DNA of 64,000 nt, taken from VRUE01 sp963770315 (lineage in GTDB: Bacteria; Actinomycetota; Thermoleophilia; Solirubrobacterales; 70-9). The stretch spans positions 2,294,001 through 2,358,000 of the forward strand of contig CAVYPC010000002.1 of NCBI GenBank assembly GCA_963770315.1. Reading direction: 5' to 3'. Below, piece after piece: positions 25,456 to 35,019 of the stretch (positions are counted from its first letter, which is position 1; each line of letters begins with the position of its first letter). Position numbers and translations under genes: made by a program. The notes below the pieces were generated by a model, which did no database searches, had not been told where the DNA came from, and saw nothing but the letters and a program-made list of their open reading frames with translations.

Positions 25456-25477
25456 GCCTTTACTTTAACGTAAAGGC
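25456..25477. promoter_or_regulatory. VapB operator palindrome
   Basis: GCCTTTAC and GTAAAGGC are perfect 8-bp inverted arms separated by TTTAAC, ending one base before the vapB start codon. This suits autoregulation by an AbrB-type antitoxin. Confidence 0.65.
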
Positions 25478-25501
25478 TCGATCGGTTGCCGAGATAGCTT
25501 G

Positions 25502-25517
25502 TGTACTGCACTGTACA
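25502..25517. promoter_or_regulatory. TGTAC-N6-GTACA operator candidate before TetR copy 4
   Basis: TGTACTGCACTGTACA lies 48 bases before the TetR start at 25566, in an AT-rich stretch. It resembles the permease/aminotransferase palindrome at 348-364, with a spacer one base longer. Confidence 0.45.
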
Positions 25518-25565
25518 TTTAGCGGTATAGTTGCGTACCACGTTGTCTATCTCCGGGAGCGTGCG

Positions 25566-26177
25566 ATGGAGCAGGACGGAACGCGACGCGGCGCGATCGT
25601 CGAGGCGATGATCCGCGCTGTCGGCCGCAAGGGGTACCTCGGCATCTCGGTCGCCGACGTGCTGACCGAGGCGGGCGCCTCCCGCACCACCTTCTACAAG
25701 CACTTCGAAAACAAGCAGGAATGCTTCCTCGCCGCCTACGACCTGGCCGTCGAGAGGATCCTCGGAGCCGCCGAAGCCGCCTGCGAGCGCAGACAGAGCT
25801 GGCGCGAGCGGGCTAGGAGCGGGCTTGCCGCGGTGGTCGAGCTGCTTGCCGGCGACCCGGCGCTGGCGCGGACGGCGATCGTCGAGTTCTCCGCCGCCGG
25901 CGCGGAGGCGCGCCGGCGCCACCGGGAAGCCATCGGCCGCTTCGCCGGGCTGCTCGAGCCGGACGGGCCACAACAACGACGCGAGCTGCCACCGAACACG
26001 GGGGTGATGGCTGTTGGCGCCGTCCTCGGACTGATCTTCGACGAGCTGCGCGACGGCCGGGTGACGCCGGACCTGCCGCGAATCCTGCCTGAGCTGGAGT
26101 TCGCTCTGCTCGTTCCCTACCTCGGGCCGCAGCTCGCGGCCGAGGCGTTCGCCGCGACAGCTCCCGCCTCCCGGTAG
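25566..26177 (+). CDS. TetR/AcrR-family regulator, copy 4
   Basis: This 203-residue protein has the HTH SVADVLTEAGASRTTFYKHF, then ENKQECFLAAYD, nearly the same as copy 3 at 9485. The whole length is collinear with copies 2 and 3 (ARTAIVEFSAAGAEARRRH against ARTAIVEVAAAGADARQRH). It is convergent with the surface-protein operon, with only ten bases between stops. The likely operator is the TGTAC repeat just upstream. Confidence 0.92.
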   Translation: MEQDGTRRGAIVEAMIRAVGRKGYLGISVADVLTEAGASRTTFYKHFENKQECFLAAYDLAVERILGAAEAACERRQSWRERARSGLAAVVELLAGDPALARTAIVEFSAAGAEARRRHREAIGRFAGLLEPDGPQQRRELPPNTGVMAVGAVLGLIFDELRDGRVTPDLPRILPELEFALLVPYLGPQLAAEAFAATAPASR

Positions 26178-26187
26178 GGAAAGAGCG

Positions 26188-29043
26188 TCAGCGGCGTTTG
26201 TGTGAGCCCTTCCGCTTCCCACCGCAATCGGCCTGCATCACAGGGTTGGCGTTGAACTGCTTCCCGTTCTGCCCACCGAATTCCACAGCGGCCTTCGAGG
26301 TGGCCCCACAGAGGTTGCGGCTGTTGACGATCAGCCCCTTCTTGCCGCCCTGCATCTTCAAGAGGACTTTGGAGAGCGGTGCGTCGGGTGCGTCTTCGAG
26401 CGTCGCCCTGATCCCGCCTTGGGCGGAGTCGATCCTGGTCGCCACCTCGACGTCGACCAGCCCGTGCAGGTCGAAGACCAGGTCGGGCAGCTTGTGATTG
26501 GAGGACCTGAGGTAAACGGGTCCTTCCAGAGGCGTGTCCAGGAGCGGCGTCCAGGCTTTGATGAAGCCATACTGGGCTCCCCTTGGGCAGGCCTTGGCGG
26601 CGAACTGGACCCTGGTGCAGATCGTGCGGATGTGAGCCTGGTCGAGGAAGGCGGAGCGCGGCAGGCGGACGACGAGGCCTTTGATGTTCGCATCGCCTTT
26701 TCTCGGCGTGTAGGTGGCGATCAAGCCAGGGTGCCCGCCCCGCTTGGTGCCGCCTTTGAGAGCCAGGTCGAGCTTTGGCTTAAAGCCCAGGTTCAGGCAG
26801 TTGGCGGCCTGGTAGCGATCGGAGAGAGCAACCGGGACGTCATCGGAGGGATCGAAGACGTTCAGGTAGGAGCCAAAGAGAGTGGCCCTGGCTTTCGATT
26901 CGTTGCACGAGGTCGGGTTCAAGGTGAAGTTGGGCCGATCGACGTAGACGCGCAGGTCCCTGACCTTGAGCACAATTCCCTTGAGGATGTGGGGGATCGG
27001 GTCCGAGTTGGCGCCGTCGACTTCTACTTCGGCGGTCTTCGAGTTGAGGGTCAAAGCCAGCCTGACGACAACCGTTCCCGCGTCAAAGGGTCCGGCCACA
27101 GCCGGGGTGACCGAGATCACGCTGAGGGGATCCCCGTGGTAGGGGCCGCCAAGGTAGATCTGGCCGCCGACGTAGGTCAGAGAGCCCCCCACTCCCGCTC
27201 CGGCCAGGGTGTGGCCGATCAGGGAGTTCGAAGGGCAACTCGGAGAGGCAAGCTCCTGCCTACCGGTCTTTGACTTGGCGACGTCGATCGCAGAGTCTGG
27301 GCATTTGCCCACCCCGGCCAGCGAGCCAAGCTCCCCCGGGGGCAGGATCGCGGAGAACTTGGTCATGTCCTGTTCTCCGTCAGAGCGGATCAGGCGCATG
27401 TTGAAAGGAGAGAAGGAGCCGGCGTTGTTGTTCAGCGCGCCGGCGCTGAAACCGGGATGGAAGGGAGAGATTCCTTCCGGGGGACAGGGGCCTCCGCCGA
27501 CTCCCCTGGTGATCTTGAAAGAGGAGCTCACCGTCTGGGGGTTAGAGGGATCTGACCAAGGGTAGAACTTGGCGCTGGTGGTGTAGGTGCCGCAGGCCGA
27601 TGGGGTGATCAGTGGCGCCCTGGCGCCTTCTTTGAAGTGGAAGTTGAAGTGGCTGAAGGGGACCTGGGGGCTGTCGTCGAGGGTCGTCACCAGTTGCCCC
27701 GTTTTGGGATCTGGCTCTACCTTGGCCGACAATTTCACGAGCAGGCCGAGGTTGGTGTTGCGCAGCACCAGGTAGATCGCGATCAGGGTGTCGAAGGGGT
27801 TCTCCGCCCCAGGAGTCGTCGTTGCCGCATCGTCTTGCTGGGCGAGATAGACCGAGCCCTCGATCCCTTCGTCCAGCAACGGCGTATCGACGTGCAGGGT
27901 GCCGAGCTTCGACGCATCGGGGCAGCCTTCACCCGGTTTTGATTCGAGCGTCTCCTGGTCGATCTGGGCAGGGGTGCAGATCGCCAGGCCTTCGCCGACC
28001 GAGGGGTTGATCGTCACCCCTTCGGGCAGGGTGACCACCGCTTTCTTTACCTGCGACTGGGCAAGGCCACCGACGCTGGTCAGGCCTTCGTCGTGAAAGT
28101 CGACCGAGAAGTCAAGGCCCGAGCCGGTCTCGGCCGATTCGGTGCTGGTCTTGGTCTCGGTCGTCGGCGAGAAGCCGACTTTGCCGCAGCCGTCGAAGGG
28201 CTGGGGGTTGCCGGCGGCGTCGTGGGTGAGGATCGAGCCGGCGTCGGTGTCGGCCTTGCCGTCGCCGTCGCGATCGTTCCAGGAGCGAGCCTGGTAGCTG
28301 CTCGGAAGCGGTTCGGCGCAGTTGGTCGGCAGGGTCAGGAAGGGCTTGGGGTTGGGCGGCACGGGACACGATTCGCCGGTCGGCTTGAATTCGAAGCCCT
28401 TGATGTCGCCGACCGGCAGGAAGGCAGTTTGGTGCCCGCAGGAACCGCGCATTTCGTCGTGGACGGGGTCTGCCGGGTTGCCCCAGAGCTGCAGCTTGCC
28501 GCCGAAGACGTTGGTCAGCTGGGGGGTGTTGCGCGCGCCGCCGATCGCGTGGTAGGGGGGCTCGGTGGAGAGACGGATGTCGACGAAGGTGTTCTCGGTG
28601 GCGATGCGAAAGCCGATCCGCACGAGCACGCCGGGGGGCGGCGGCAGGTTGAAGACCGGGTGGGTTTCCCAATCGCCCGGGGTGGTGGCCGAGATCCCGG
28701 CGATGCCGAGCTGGGTCGGGAGCGGGCAGGCGGGTTCGAATCCGCCGGCGAGGTATTCGACCGTCGCGCAGCGCGGATAGGCGGTGGGGTCGCCGAAGAA
28801 GCCGGGCGGCACCTCGGTGCTCAGGTCCCTGAGCCAGCCTTCGGGGATGTTTTTTTCGTCTAGGTTGGTGCCGAAGGTGCCGGTCAGCGCAAAGGGATGG
28901 GAGCCCGCCTGGGTGGCGGGGGTGCCGTCCTCGTTGGTGAAGGTCACGTCGAAGTTGTTGATGCCAAAGGCAGCCTGGGCGCCGGCGGGCAGGCAGGCGG
29001 CCGCTGCCAAAGCGATCGCGAGAATCGAGACGAGGCGCTTCAT
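26188..29043 (-). CDS. Large secreted repeat protein of unknown function
   Basis: This 951-residue protein has a signal peptide (KRLVSILAIALAAAACLPAG). At least three internal units share a pattern of a cysteine, then CP..., then a PLL or GG turn and a G-x-VYL strand. Examples are GEGCPDASKLGTLHVDTPLL with GSVYLAQQ, then SPSCPSNSLIG with GQIYLGG, and KACPRGAQYGFIKAWTPLL with GPVYLRS. The C-terminus is very basic (GGKRKGSHKRR). It overlaps the upstream NHL gene by ATGA and is the third gene of the operon. It is probably exported and cell-surface or wall associated. I know of no assigned function. Confidence 0.8.
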   Translation of the reverse strand: MKRLVSILAIALAAAACLPAGAQAAFGINNFDVTFTNEDGTPATQAGSHPFALTGTFGTNLDEKNIPEGWLRDLSTEVPPGFFGDPTAYPRCATVEYLAGGFEPACPLPTQLGIAGISATTPGDWETHPVFNLPPPPGVLVRIGFRIATENTFVDIRLSTEPPYHAIGGARNTPQLTNVFGGKLQLWGNPADPVHDEMRGSCGHQTAFLPVGDIKGFEFKPTGESCPVPPNPKPFLTLPTNCAEPLPSSYQARSWNDRDGDGKADTDAGSILTHDAAGNPQPFDGCGKVGFSPTTETKTSTESAETGSGLDFSVDFHDEGLTSVGGLAQSQVKKAVVTLPEGVTINPSVGEGLAICTPAQIDQETLESKPGEGCPDASKLGTLHVDTPLLDEGIEGSVYLAQQDDAATTTPGAENPFDTLIAIYLVLRNTNLGLLVKLSAKVEPDPKTGQLVTTLDDSPQVPFSHFNFHFKEGARAPLITPSACGTYTTSAKFYPWSDPSNPQTVSSSFKITRGVGGGPCPPEGISPFHPGFSAGALNNNAGSFSPFNMRLIRSDGEQDMTKFSAILPPGELGSLAGVGKCPDSAIDVAKSKTGRQELASPSCPSNSLIGHTLAGAGVGGSLTYVGGQIYLGGPYHGDPLSVISVTPAVAGPFDAGTVVVRLALTLNSKTAEVEVDGANSDPIPHILKGIVLKVRDLRVYVDRPNFTLNPTSCNESKARATLFGSYLNVFDPSDDVPVALSDRYQAANCLNLGFKPKLDLALKGGTKRGGHPGLIATYTPRKGDANIKGLVVRLPRSAFLDQAHIRTICTRVQFAAKACPRGAQYGFIKAWTPLLDTPLEGPVYLRSSNHKLPDLVFDLHGLVDVEVATRIDSAQGGIRATLEDAPDAPLSKVLLKMQGGKKGLIVNSRNLCGATSKAAVEFGGQNGKQFNANPVMQADCGGKRKGSHKRR

Positions 29044-32000
29044 CGCTCCGCCCTCCGGTTGTGGTTGGCTCGGCGCTTTTGCTGCTTCTTGTGAGACCTG
29101 GCGACGCAGCGGGATTTGCCGGCACGCCTCACCTGGCGCTTGCCCTTCGGACAGCGCGGCTTTGAGGTGCCTTTGGGCGGGTTGCCGGGTCCGCGGAAAC
29201 CCGAGGAGGCCGGGGTCGGGTCGTTGGGCGGCGCTACCGCGCCCTGGCAGGCTTCGCCTTCACAAGCAGGCGGCTCGATCGGCTGGGGGAAGCCGCCGTC
29301 GACGCGGGCGTCATAGAGATCGATCAGGCCCGGGTCCTGGGGCAGGAGGCTCGAGGAGGTGGTGAAGAAGACATCTCGCCCGTCCGGGCTCGCCTCCCAG
29401 AATTCCGATTCGGAGGGGCTTTCGCCGGAGCTGATCAGATACAGGCAGCCGCCGTTTTGGGCGAAGTAGCTGGCGCTTGCTTCACTGCAGCGGCCCGTTC
29501 CCGGCGCCTCCCACTCATAGACGTCGGGGGCACCGTTGGTATCGCGCGGCAGCAGCGCGTCGTTTGAGTTGAAGAAAAGGCGCTCGCCGTCAGCCGAGAG
29601 CACGTTTGAGGCGTGCAGGGGGCTTTCCCAGGTCGGGATCCAGGCTGCTGCTGGGACGAGGGTCTTGTTCCCTGAACGCACAGGCCTATAAGGCACCCGT
29701 AGTTCCGCCACCCCCGGCCGCGCCCCGCTCGGGTTGCACGACACGCACGCAAGGCCCCCGCCCGCTTCATAGGCGAACACCTCGACCGCCGGCCGTCCGT
29801 CGGGGCCGGTGTTGTCATATCCGGTCAGGGGTGCCCGCGACTCGAAGGCGATGCGAGCGCCGTCGGCGCTGACCCTGGTGGCGCGGTAGTAGGGGATCGC
29901 TTCGCTTATGTCATAGGCGAGGGTACGCGAGTCTGGCTCCAGTGCCCCGACGTCTCCCGCGATCACCGTCGCGACAAAGCTCACCGCGCCTTTTTCGTCG
30001 AGGTAGAGGTTGGGCTGGCCCGCTTTCGCTTCATCGCCCTGGCTGTTTTTCTGCCCTGGCGCCAGCCCGTCGCTGGAGACGAAGTAGATCCGCGAGAGGT
30101 CCCGGCTGGTGCCTGCGACGCCCTTGACGTCGTGGGCGATCAGCCGCCGCGGCGGTTCTTTGGCTTCGTATTTCGCCAGGTCGAATTCGTAGAGGTCCGC
30201 TTTTCCGCCTTTGAGAGAGCCTTCTGAGTAGAGGGCCTTGGAGCCGTCGCCGGCGGCGCTCCAGAAAGTGGCGTCGGCGTTGGAGGCGCTGACCGCCAGC
30301 GTGCAGGCGATCGCCGCTTCGCTGCATTCGCCGGGCACGATGCCCTGCACGGCGTGCTGGCGCAGGTAGACCTTGCTGTCGGTCGTCCAGTAGACCCGCG
30401 AGCCGTCAGTGGAGACGGCTCGGTCGAGATTTCCACGGCCAACGAAGCCGCTCCCCGCTTCGCTTGCACTCCCCGAAGCGGCGCTGCCGTTGGGCAGAAC
30501 GCTGACCAAGTGCACTTCGCCGCCGGAGCTGTCGTAGAGCTGGTAGTTGGCGCTTTTGGCGGCTTCCTCGCTGAGCTTCGCCGCGGCGGCGAAGATCGCC
30601 TGGCTGCCATCGGCGGAGTAGCCTTGGACGGAGTGGCGGTACACGTATTCCAATGGCGTCCCCGTGGGCAGTTCATACTTGGGGCTAGGCACCAACGCTT
30701 CGAAGCTGCCGGCGTCGACGCCGCAGTTCTCGCGCCGGTAGAGGTTCGTGTAGCCCGGCTGTCCGTCGGCAGTCGGGGGCGGCGTCTGGTGATCGACCAG
30801 CCAGGCGCTGCAGAGGTCGGGCGTGAAGGCGATGAATTCGCGCAAGAAGCCGAAGACGTAGGCCGGGTCGACCGACTGGCCCGCGACGGGGGGATTGATC
30901 CCCTGATTGGACCAGCCTTCTCCCGGTTCGCCCCTTTCGTGCCGGCTGGCGAGGTACTGGTTGAAGTTGAAGTTGCTGGGGGAACCGGCGAAGGAGGGGT
31001 TGGCGGTGTAGGTGAGGCGGTTGCCGTCGGGGGAGGCCTGGACTCGGTCGCCGACATCTTCATCGCTGGTCAGTTCCCTGAAGATGTCGCCGCCGTTTTT
31101 GTCGACCGGGCTGACCATCTCATAAGCCCGGCAGTCGGGCAGGAAGGCCGAGGCGGCAGTGCGGAAGGTCTGGTTGGGGCAATCGGTATCGACAGCGGTG
31201 GGACGGTACGTATGGAGGACGTGGTCTTCGCCTTCGCTCGGATGGCCGGCTTTTTCGCTCGAGGAGTTGGCGGCGACGATCCGCCAGTGATAGGTCGCTC
31301 CGGGAGTGAGGCCTTTGAGCGTGATCACGACCGGGTGATCGCTGCGATCTGAGCCGATCGCGACCTCGGCGCTGCTCTTGCCATAGGAGGCGTCGGCGCC
31401 GTATTCGAAGCGATACGTGGTCGGGAAGCCTTCGGGGTTTACCCGTGCCTTCAGGCTCGCCTCGGTGGCGGTGGCATCGACGGTGTAATCGGCCGAGATC
31501 ACCGGCGGGCCAAGGGTCTTGAAGCTGCGATCGGGACCTTTTTCGCTCGTGCCGGCGACTTTGGCCAGCAGCCGGTAGTGGTAGACGGTGCCCCTCTGCA
31601 GGCCGCTGAGGCCAACGTGGACGGGAACCGGTTTGGTCCCTTCGCCGATTGACGCCGCGGACTCCGCGCAGGGAGCGATCGAGCCGTAGGAGGTGGTCGT
31701 GCCGTACTGGAAGCGGCATTCGCTCGAGAGCGAGCCCAGGGGATTGACCGTGCCGTTCAGGGTGGCGCTGGTTTCTTCGATTTTGCTCGCGGCGCCGGTG
31801 AGCGCCTTGAAGCAACCGTTTGGCTGCGTGCCGTAAGCGCGCACGAAGTCTTTGGTGTGGAAGGTGCCGCCACCTACGTTGGTGACGAGGAGGTTCCCCG
31901 GCGCTTCGCTGCCGGCGCAGAGGTTGGCCGCTAGGCCGGTCGATCCGTCGAATTCCCCTTCGCCGAAGCTGGCGATCACTTTTCCGGCAGGATCGAACTC

Positions 32001-33869
32001 GAGGATCACATCAGCGGGATGCCCGGAGGTGGTCGGACGGATGGCATAGACATTGCCGGCGACATCGACGGCGACCGCAGTCGGAATTGATGCGGCAAAG
32101 TCAACATTGGGGAGTTCGAAGGTTTCCGGCGCCAGCGGCACGCCGGCGGAGCTGATCTTGTGGATGCCGGGGCCGTTGGCGGCGTAGTAGAGGTTGCCGG
32201 CGGCATCGGTGGCAAGCGATCGCACGGTTTTGCCCGGCAGGGCGATCTGGGACTGGAAGACGCCTTCGGTATCGAAGCGCTGGATCCGGTTCTCGTCGCC
32301 GACATAGACCTTGTCGGCGGGGTCGATCGCGATGAAGCTGGCGACGATCGGCCATCTGCCGAATTCGCCGTCGGCGGCGCCTCTGCTGCCGCCTTTGCAC
32401 TGATCGGCGGGCTTGCAGATCTCCGCTCCGCCGCCCTCAGCAATGGTGGTGATGTTGTTCGCCGGTGAGATGCTCGCTTTTGCTTCCGGCGCCGGCGGTG
32501 AGCTCGGCGCCGGCGCGGTGGCGAGGTTGGCGCTCAGCTTGACCGTGTCGAGGCCTTCGAAGGAGCCGCTGGCGACGACTTCGCACTGGAAGACCGCCGG
32601 GCTGGCGAGGTCGGCGGCGCTCAGTTTGTAGGTGGGGGATTGGATGGGGGATTGGATCCGCACGCCGTTGCGATACCAGCCGTAGCTGAAGATGTCACTT
32701 TCCTTGTCCTTCCAGCCCGCAGCGGCGGCGGCGCAGCTGAGCGTCTGCCCACCACCGCCGCCGACAGTGAGCGGCGCGCTCGCTTCGGGAGCGGCGATCG
32801 GCCCTGGATGGGTCGGCGCCAGGGTCTTCGGCGCCGGTGCGATCACCTGGCCGGGCTCTGAGACCTGGACCGAGCCGGCGTTGGCATTGGTGGCAGTGAC
32901 CAGACACTGGATCGATTTGCCTTTGTCCGCTTCTTTGGTGACGTAGGTGGAGGCGGTGGCGCCTTCGATCGTCGATCCGTTGCGCAGCCACTTGAAGGAG
33001 ATCGTTTCGGCCGCGGTCGGGCTGGAACATTTCAGCGTCGAACCCACCCCCTGGGTGACCGTGAGCTGGGGCACGTTGTCACCGCTAAATTTGCCTTCGA
33101 AGCTGACGGTGTAGGGGTTTGAGCCGCTGACCGAGACCGAGCCGCCGAGGCCGCCGATCGTTGGCAGGGCGTCGAGTGCGGCTTTGACTTCTGCCGCTGA
33201 GGCGTTGAAGGGCAGCGATGGCGTTTCCTGCGGGAGGCCGGGACTGAGGATGTTCGGCAACCCCAAACGGAAGCTTCCCGAGGTGGCTGAGAGGGTCAGT
33301 TCCTGTTCCTCGTTGTTGCTCGAGTCATCGGGACCGTCGAAGACGACGTCGCCGCCCCAGGCGAGCTGGAATTCGCCGGCGCGGTTGAACTTCTGCACCC
33401 GCTGGTTGGAGGGCAGGCCGGTGTCTACGGCGTAGACGTTGCCAGCCGAGTCGACGGCGACGCCCTCGGGAGAGCCAAACTGTCCCGCGCCGGTGCCTTC
33501 GCTCCCGGCTTTGCAGCTGTCGCCCCTTTCCGGTTCGCAGATCTCAAAGCCGGCGCCGGTGTTGCCGGGACCGCTTTGCGCCACGTCCCAGCCCCAGGTC
33601 TTGACGAACTCGCCCAACGGGTTGAACTCGTCGATGCGGTTGTTGCCCTGGTCGGCGACGAAGACGTGGCCGTTGTTGCGGTCGACGGCGACGCCGCGGG
33701 GGCCTTCGGTCTGACCGGCACCAGGGCCGGGTTCGCCGCCCTGCCAGAGCAGGGACGGGGCGGCGGCAGAGGCGACCGAGGCGAGGAGGAAGACGGCGGC
33801 AGCGATGAGGGCGACCAGCGCCCCGCCCCCAGCGAATCGCTTTGCTGGCTTTTGCTCTGTGACTCTCAT
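29040..33869 (-). CDS. Giant secreted NHL / Ig-like / Fn3-like / beta-propeller protein
   Basis: This 1609-residue protein starts with a signal peptide (ALVALIAAAVFLLASVASAA). NHL-type repeats follow (GPRGVAVDRNNGHVFVADQG, FGSPEGVAVDSAGNVYAVDT), then Ig-like segments (SFKWLRNGSTIEGAT, then CLVTATNANAGS). More NHL repeats come next, then two Fn3-like units (SATLNGTVNPLGS, EASLKARVNPEGFPTTYRFE). The C-terminal third has TolB/PD40-like strands (SPDGNRLTYTAN, SADGSQAIFAA). It ends in a basic tail (KSRCVARSHKKQQKRRANHN). The architecture suggests a long extracellular adhesin or scaffold. It is the second gene of the operon, overlapping the next gene by ATGA. Confidence 0.88.
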   Translation of the reverse strand: MRVTEQKPAKRFAGGGALVALIAAAVFLLASVASAAAPSLLWQGGEPGPGAGQTEGPRGVAVDRNNGHVFVADQGNNRIDEFNPLGEFVKTWGWDVAQSGPGNTGAGFEICEPERGDSCKAGSEGTGAGQFGSPEGVAVDSAGNVYAVDTGLPSNQRVQKFNRAGEFQLAWGGDVVFDGPDDSSNNEEQELTLSATSGSFRLGLPNILSPGLPQETPSLPFNASAAEVKAALDALPTIGGLGGSVSVSGSNPYTVSFEGKFSGDNVPQLTVTQGVGSTLKCSSPTAAETISFKWLRNGSTIEGATASTYVTKEADKGKSIQCLVTATNANAGSVQVSEPGQVIAPAPKTLAPTHPGPIAAPEASAPLTVGGGGGQTLSCAAAAAGWKDKESDIFSYGWYRNGVRIQSPIQSPTYKLSAADLASPAVFQCEVVASGSFEGLDTVKLSANLATAPAPSSPPAPEAKASISPANNITTIAEGGGAEICKPADQCKGGSRGAADGEFGRWPIVASFIAIDPADKVYVGDENRIQRFDTEGVFQSQIALPGKTVRSLATDAAGNLYYAANGPGIHKISSAGVPLAPETFELPNVDFAASIPTAVAVDVAGNVYAIRPTTSGHPADVILEFDPAGKVIASFGEGEFDGSTGLAANLCAGSEAPGNLLVTNVGGGTFHTKDFVRAYGTQPNGCFKALTGAASKIEETSATLNGTVNPLGSLSSECRFQYGTTTSYGSIAPCAESAASIGEGTKPVPVHVGLSGLQRGTVYHYRLLAKVAGTSEKGPDRSFKTLGPPVISADYTVDATATEASLKARVNPEGFPTTYRFEYGADASYGKSSAEVAIGSDRSDHPVVITLKGLTPGATYHWRIVAANSSSEKAGHPSEGEDHVLHTYRPTAVDTDCPNQTFRTAASAFLPDCRAYEMVSPVDKNGGDIFRELTSDEDVGDRVQASPDGNRLTYTANPSFAGSPSNFNFNQYLASRHERGEPGEGWSNQGINPPVAGQSVDPAYVFGFLREFIAFTPDLCSAWLVDHQTPPPTADGQPGYTNLYRRENCGVDAGSFEALVPSPKYELPTGTPLEYVYRHSVQGYSADGSQAIFAAAAKLSEEAAKSANYQLYDSSGGEVHLVSVLPNGSAASGSASEAGSGFVGRGNLDRAVSTDGSRVYWTTDSKVYLRQHAVQGIVPGECSEAAIACTLAVSASNADATFWSAAGDGSKALYSEGSLKGGKADLYEFDLAKYEAKEPPRRLIAHDVKGVAGTSRDLSRIYFVSSDGLAPGQKNSQGDEAKAGQPNLYLDEKGAVSFVATVIAGDVGALEPDSRTLAYDISEAIPYYRATRVSADGARIAFESRAPLTGYDNTGPDGRPAVEVFAYEAGGGLACVSCNPSGARPGVAELRVPYRPVRSGNKTLVPAAAWIPTWESPLHASNVLSADGERLFFNSNDALLPRDTNGAPDVYEWEAPGTGRCSEASASYFAQNGGCLYLISSGESPSESEFWEASPDGRDVFFTTSSSLLPQDPGLIDLYDARVDGGFPQPIEPPACEGEACQGAVAPPNDPTPASSGFRGPGNPPKGTSKPRCPKGKRQVRRAGKSRCVARSHKKQQKRRANHNRRAER

Positions 33870-33921
33870 CGTGGTCTCCCTCGCTCGCTCTCGGCCGCCG
33901 AATCGCGTATGCCGTGACCAG

Positions 33922-34728
33922 CTAGCCGGTCACGGCCCAGGAGCCCATGCCCGAAGCGTGGTCTTTGAGTTCTTCCGTTACCGGGTCTTCGGCGAGCTGG
34001 AGAAAGAGGACGGTCCCCGCTTTGCTCGCCCCTTCTTGGAGCCCGGGGGTGACGAAGGCCAAAAAGGTCGCGTTTTGAACGGGCCCTTGATAGACGCAGA
34101 GATTGCCGCTGGGAGCGGTGGGTTCGTCGGCGCTGCCTTCGCAGACGCTGGCGAAGCCCGCTTCGGAGGAGTAGTGGACGTGAGCCAAGTCGAGCGGGCC
34201 GGCGAGGGGGACCTCGAAGGAGATCGGAGCCAGGATCGATCCGGACGCGAAAAATAATTCGCTGGAAGTCGTGCCCCCTCCGTTCATCGCCCAGATGCCG
34301 GTCTCGGTCGAGCCTTTGGGCAGGGTGCCGCCAGCACTCCAGGGGGAGCCGTTGCAGGCGTAGGTTTTGCTGGCTCCGGCGAGGAATTTCGAGCCGCCCG
34401 TGCCGACGCATTTGCCTTCTTTGCCGGCGACGCCGAATTCTTCGCTGCTGACGCTGGTGCCGTCTTTGCCGGGAGCCCCCGGGGCGCCGGTGGCGCCGGC
34501 TGGGCCGGTGTCGCCCTTCGCTCCCGCCGATCCTGCGGAACCTGCGGGACCCGCCGGGCCTGCTGGGCCTTTCGGCCCACGCGGCCCCTTCTTGGCCTTA
34601 GCCGAAGCGGTGGCCTTGCCGCTGTTATTAGAGGCGGCGTAGGCGCCGCCCATCATCGCGAAGACCAGGGCGATCACCGAGATCGCGCCCGGGATGCCGA
34701 AGCGGTTGCGCATTGGCGAGAACATCAA
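33922..34728 (-). CDS. Exported protein with short collagen-like stalk
   Basis: The 268-residue protein has an N-terminal membrane/signal segment (GAISVIALVFAMMGGAYAAS), then G-x-y triplets for about 50 residues (GPRGPKGPAGPAGPAG ... GAPGAPGKDG). A C-terminal globular domain of about 170 residues contains paired cysteines (GKCVGTGG, KTYACNGS, ASVCEGS, NLCVYQG). It is the first gene of the operon encoding giant surface proteins. Collagen-like stalks often trimerise and hold a head domain away from the surface; that role is inferred. Confidence 0.85.
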   Translation of the reverse strand: MMFSPMRNRFGIPGAISVIALVFAMMGGAYAASNNSGKATASAKAKKGPRGPKGPAGPAGPAGSAGSAGAKGDTGPAGATGAPGAPGKDGTSVSSEEFGVAGKEGKCVGTGGSKFLAGASKTYACNGSPWSAGGTLPKGSTETGIWAMNGGGTTSSELFFASGSILAPISFEVPLAGPLDLAHVHYSSEAGFASVCEGSADEPTAPSGNLCVYQGPVQNATFLAFVTPGLQEGASKAGTVLFLQLAEDPVTEELKDHASGMGSWAVTG

Positions 34729-34834
34729 ATCTCTCTCCTTGTCCCGTGAGCCCCTCTGCCTGCCGCTTCCCTTGCGGCCCCTTGGCGAAGCTCGTTTATG
34801 TCCCTGAAGCTCCTGCCCGTCCCTCGGGCTGAAC

Positions 34835-34888
34835 TGTTCCGTACATGGAACAAGGAGAAAGATAGACAGTTGCGGACATAAAAGTCAA
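34835..34888 (-). promoter_or_regulatory. Strong promoter with operator palindrome for surface-protein operon
   Basis: On the minus strand TTGACT (34888-34883) and TATCTT (34864-34859) are 18 bases apart. Overlapping the expected start point is TGTTCCGTACATGGAACA (34835-34852), with perfect 6-bp outer arms. A repressor bound there would block initiation. The leader to ATG 34728 is roughly 120 bases. The rest of the 291-base gap 34729-35019 shows nothing more that I can name. Confidence 0.65.
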
Positions 34889-35019
34889 GGGAGTTTGCAA
34901 ATGCGCCGCAACCCGGCGGTGGGATGGCAGCTGGAAGCCGCCCTGCAATTGCCCCTGGAGCGGGAAAATCCTAGGTACGCGCGTGTCTCTTAAGAAAGGG
35001 CCTGAAAGGTCCGGCTACT

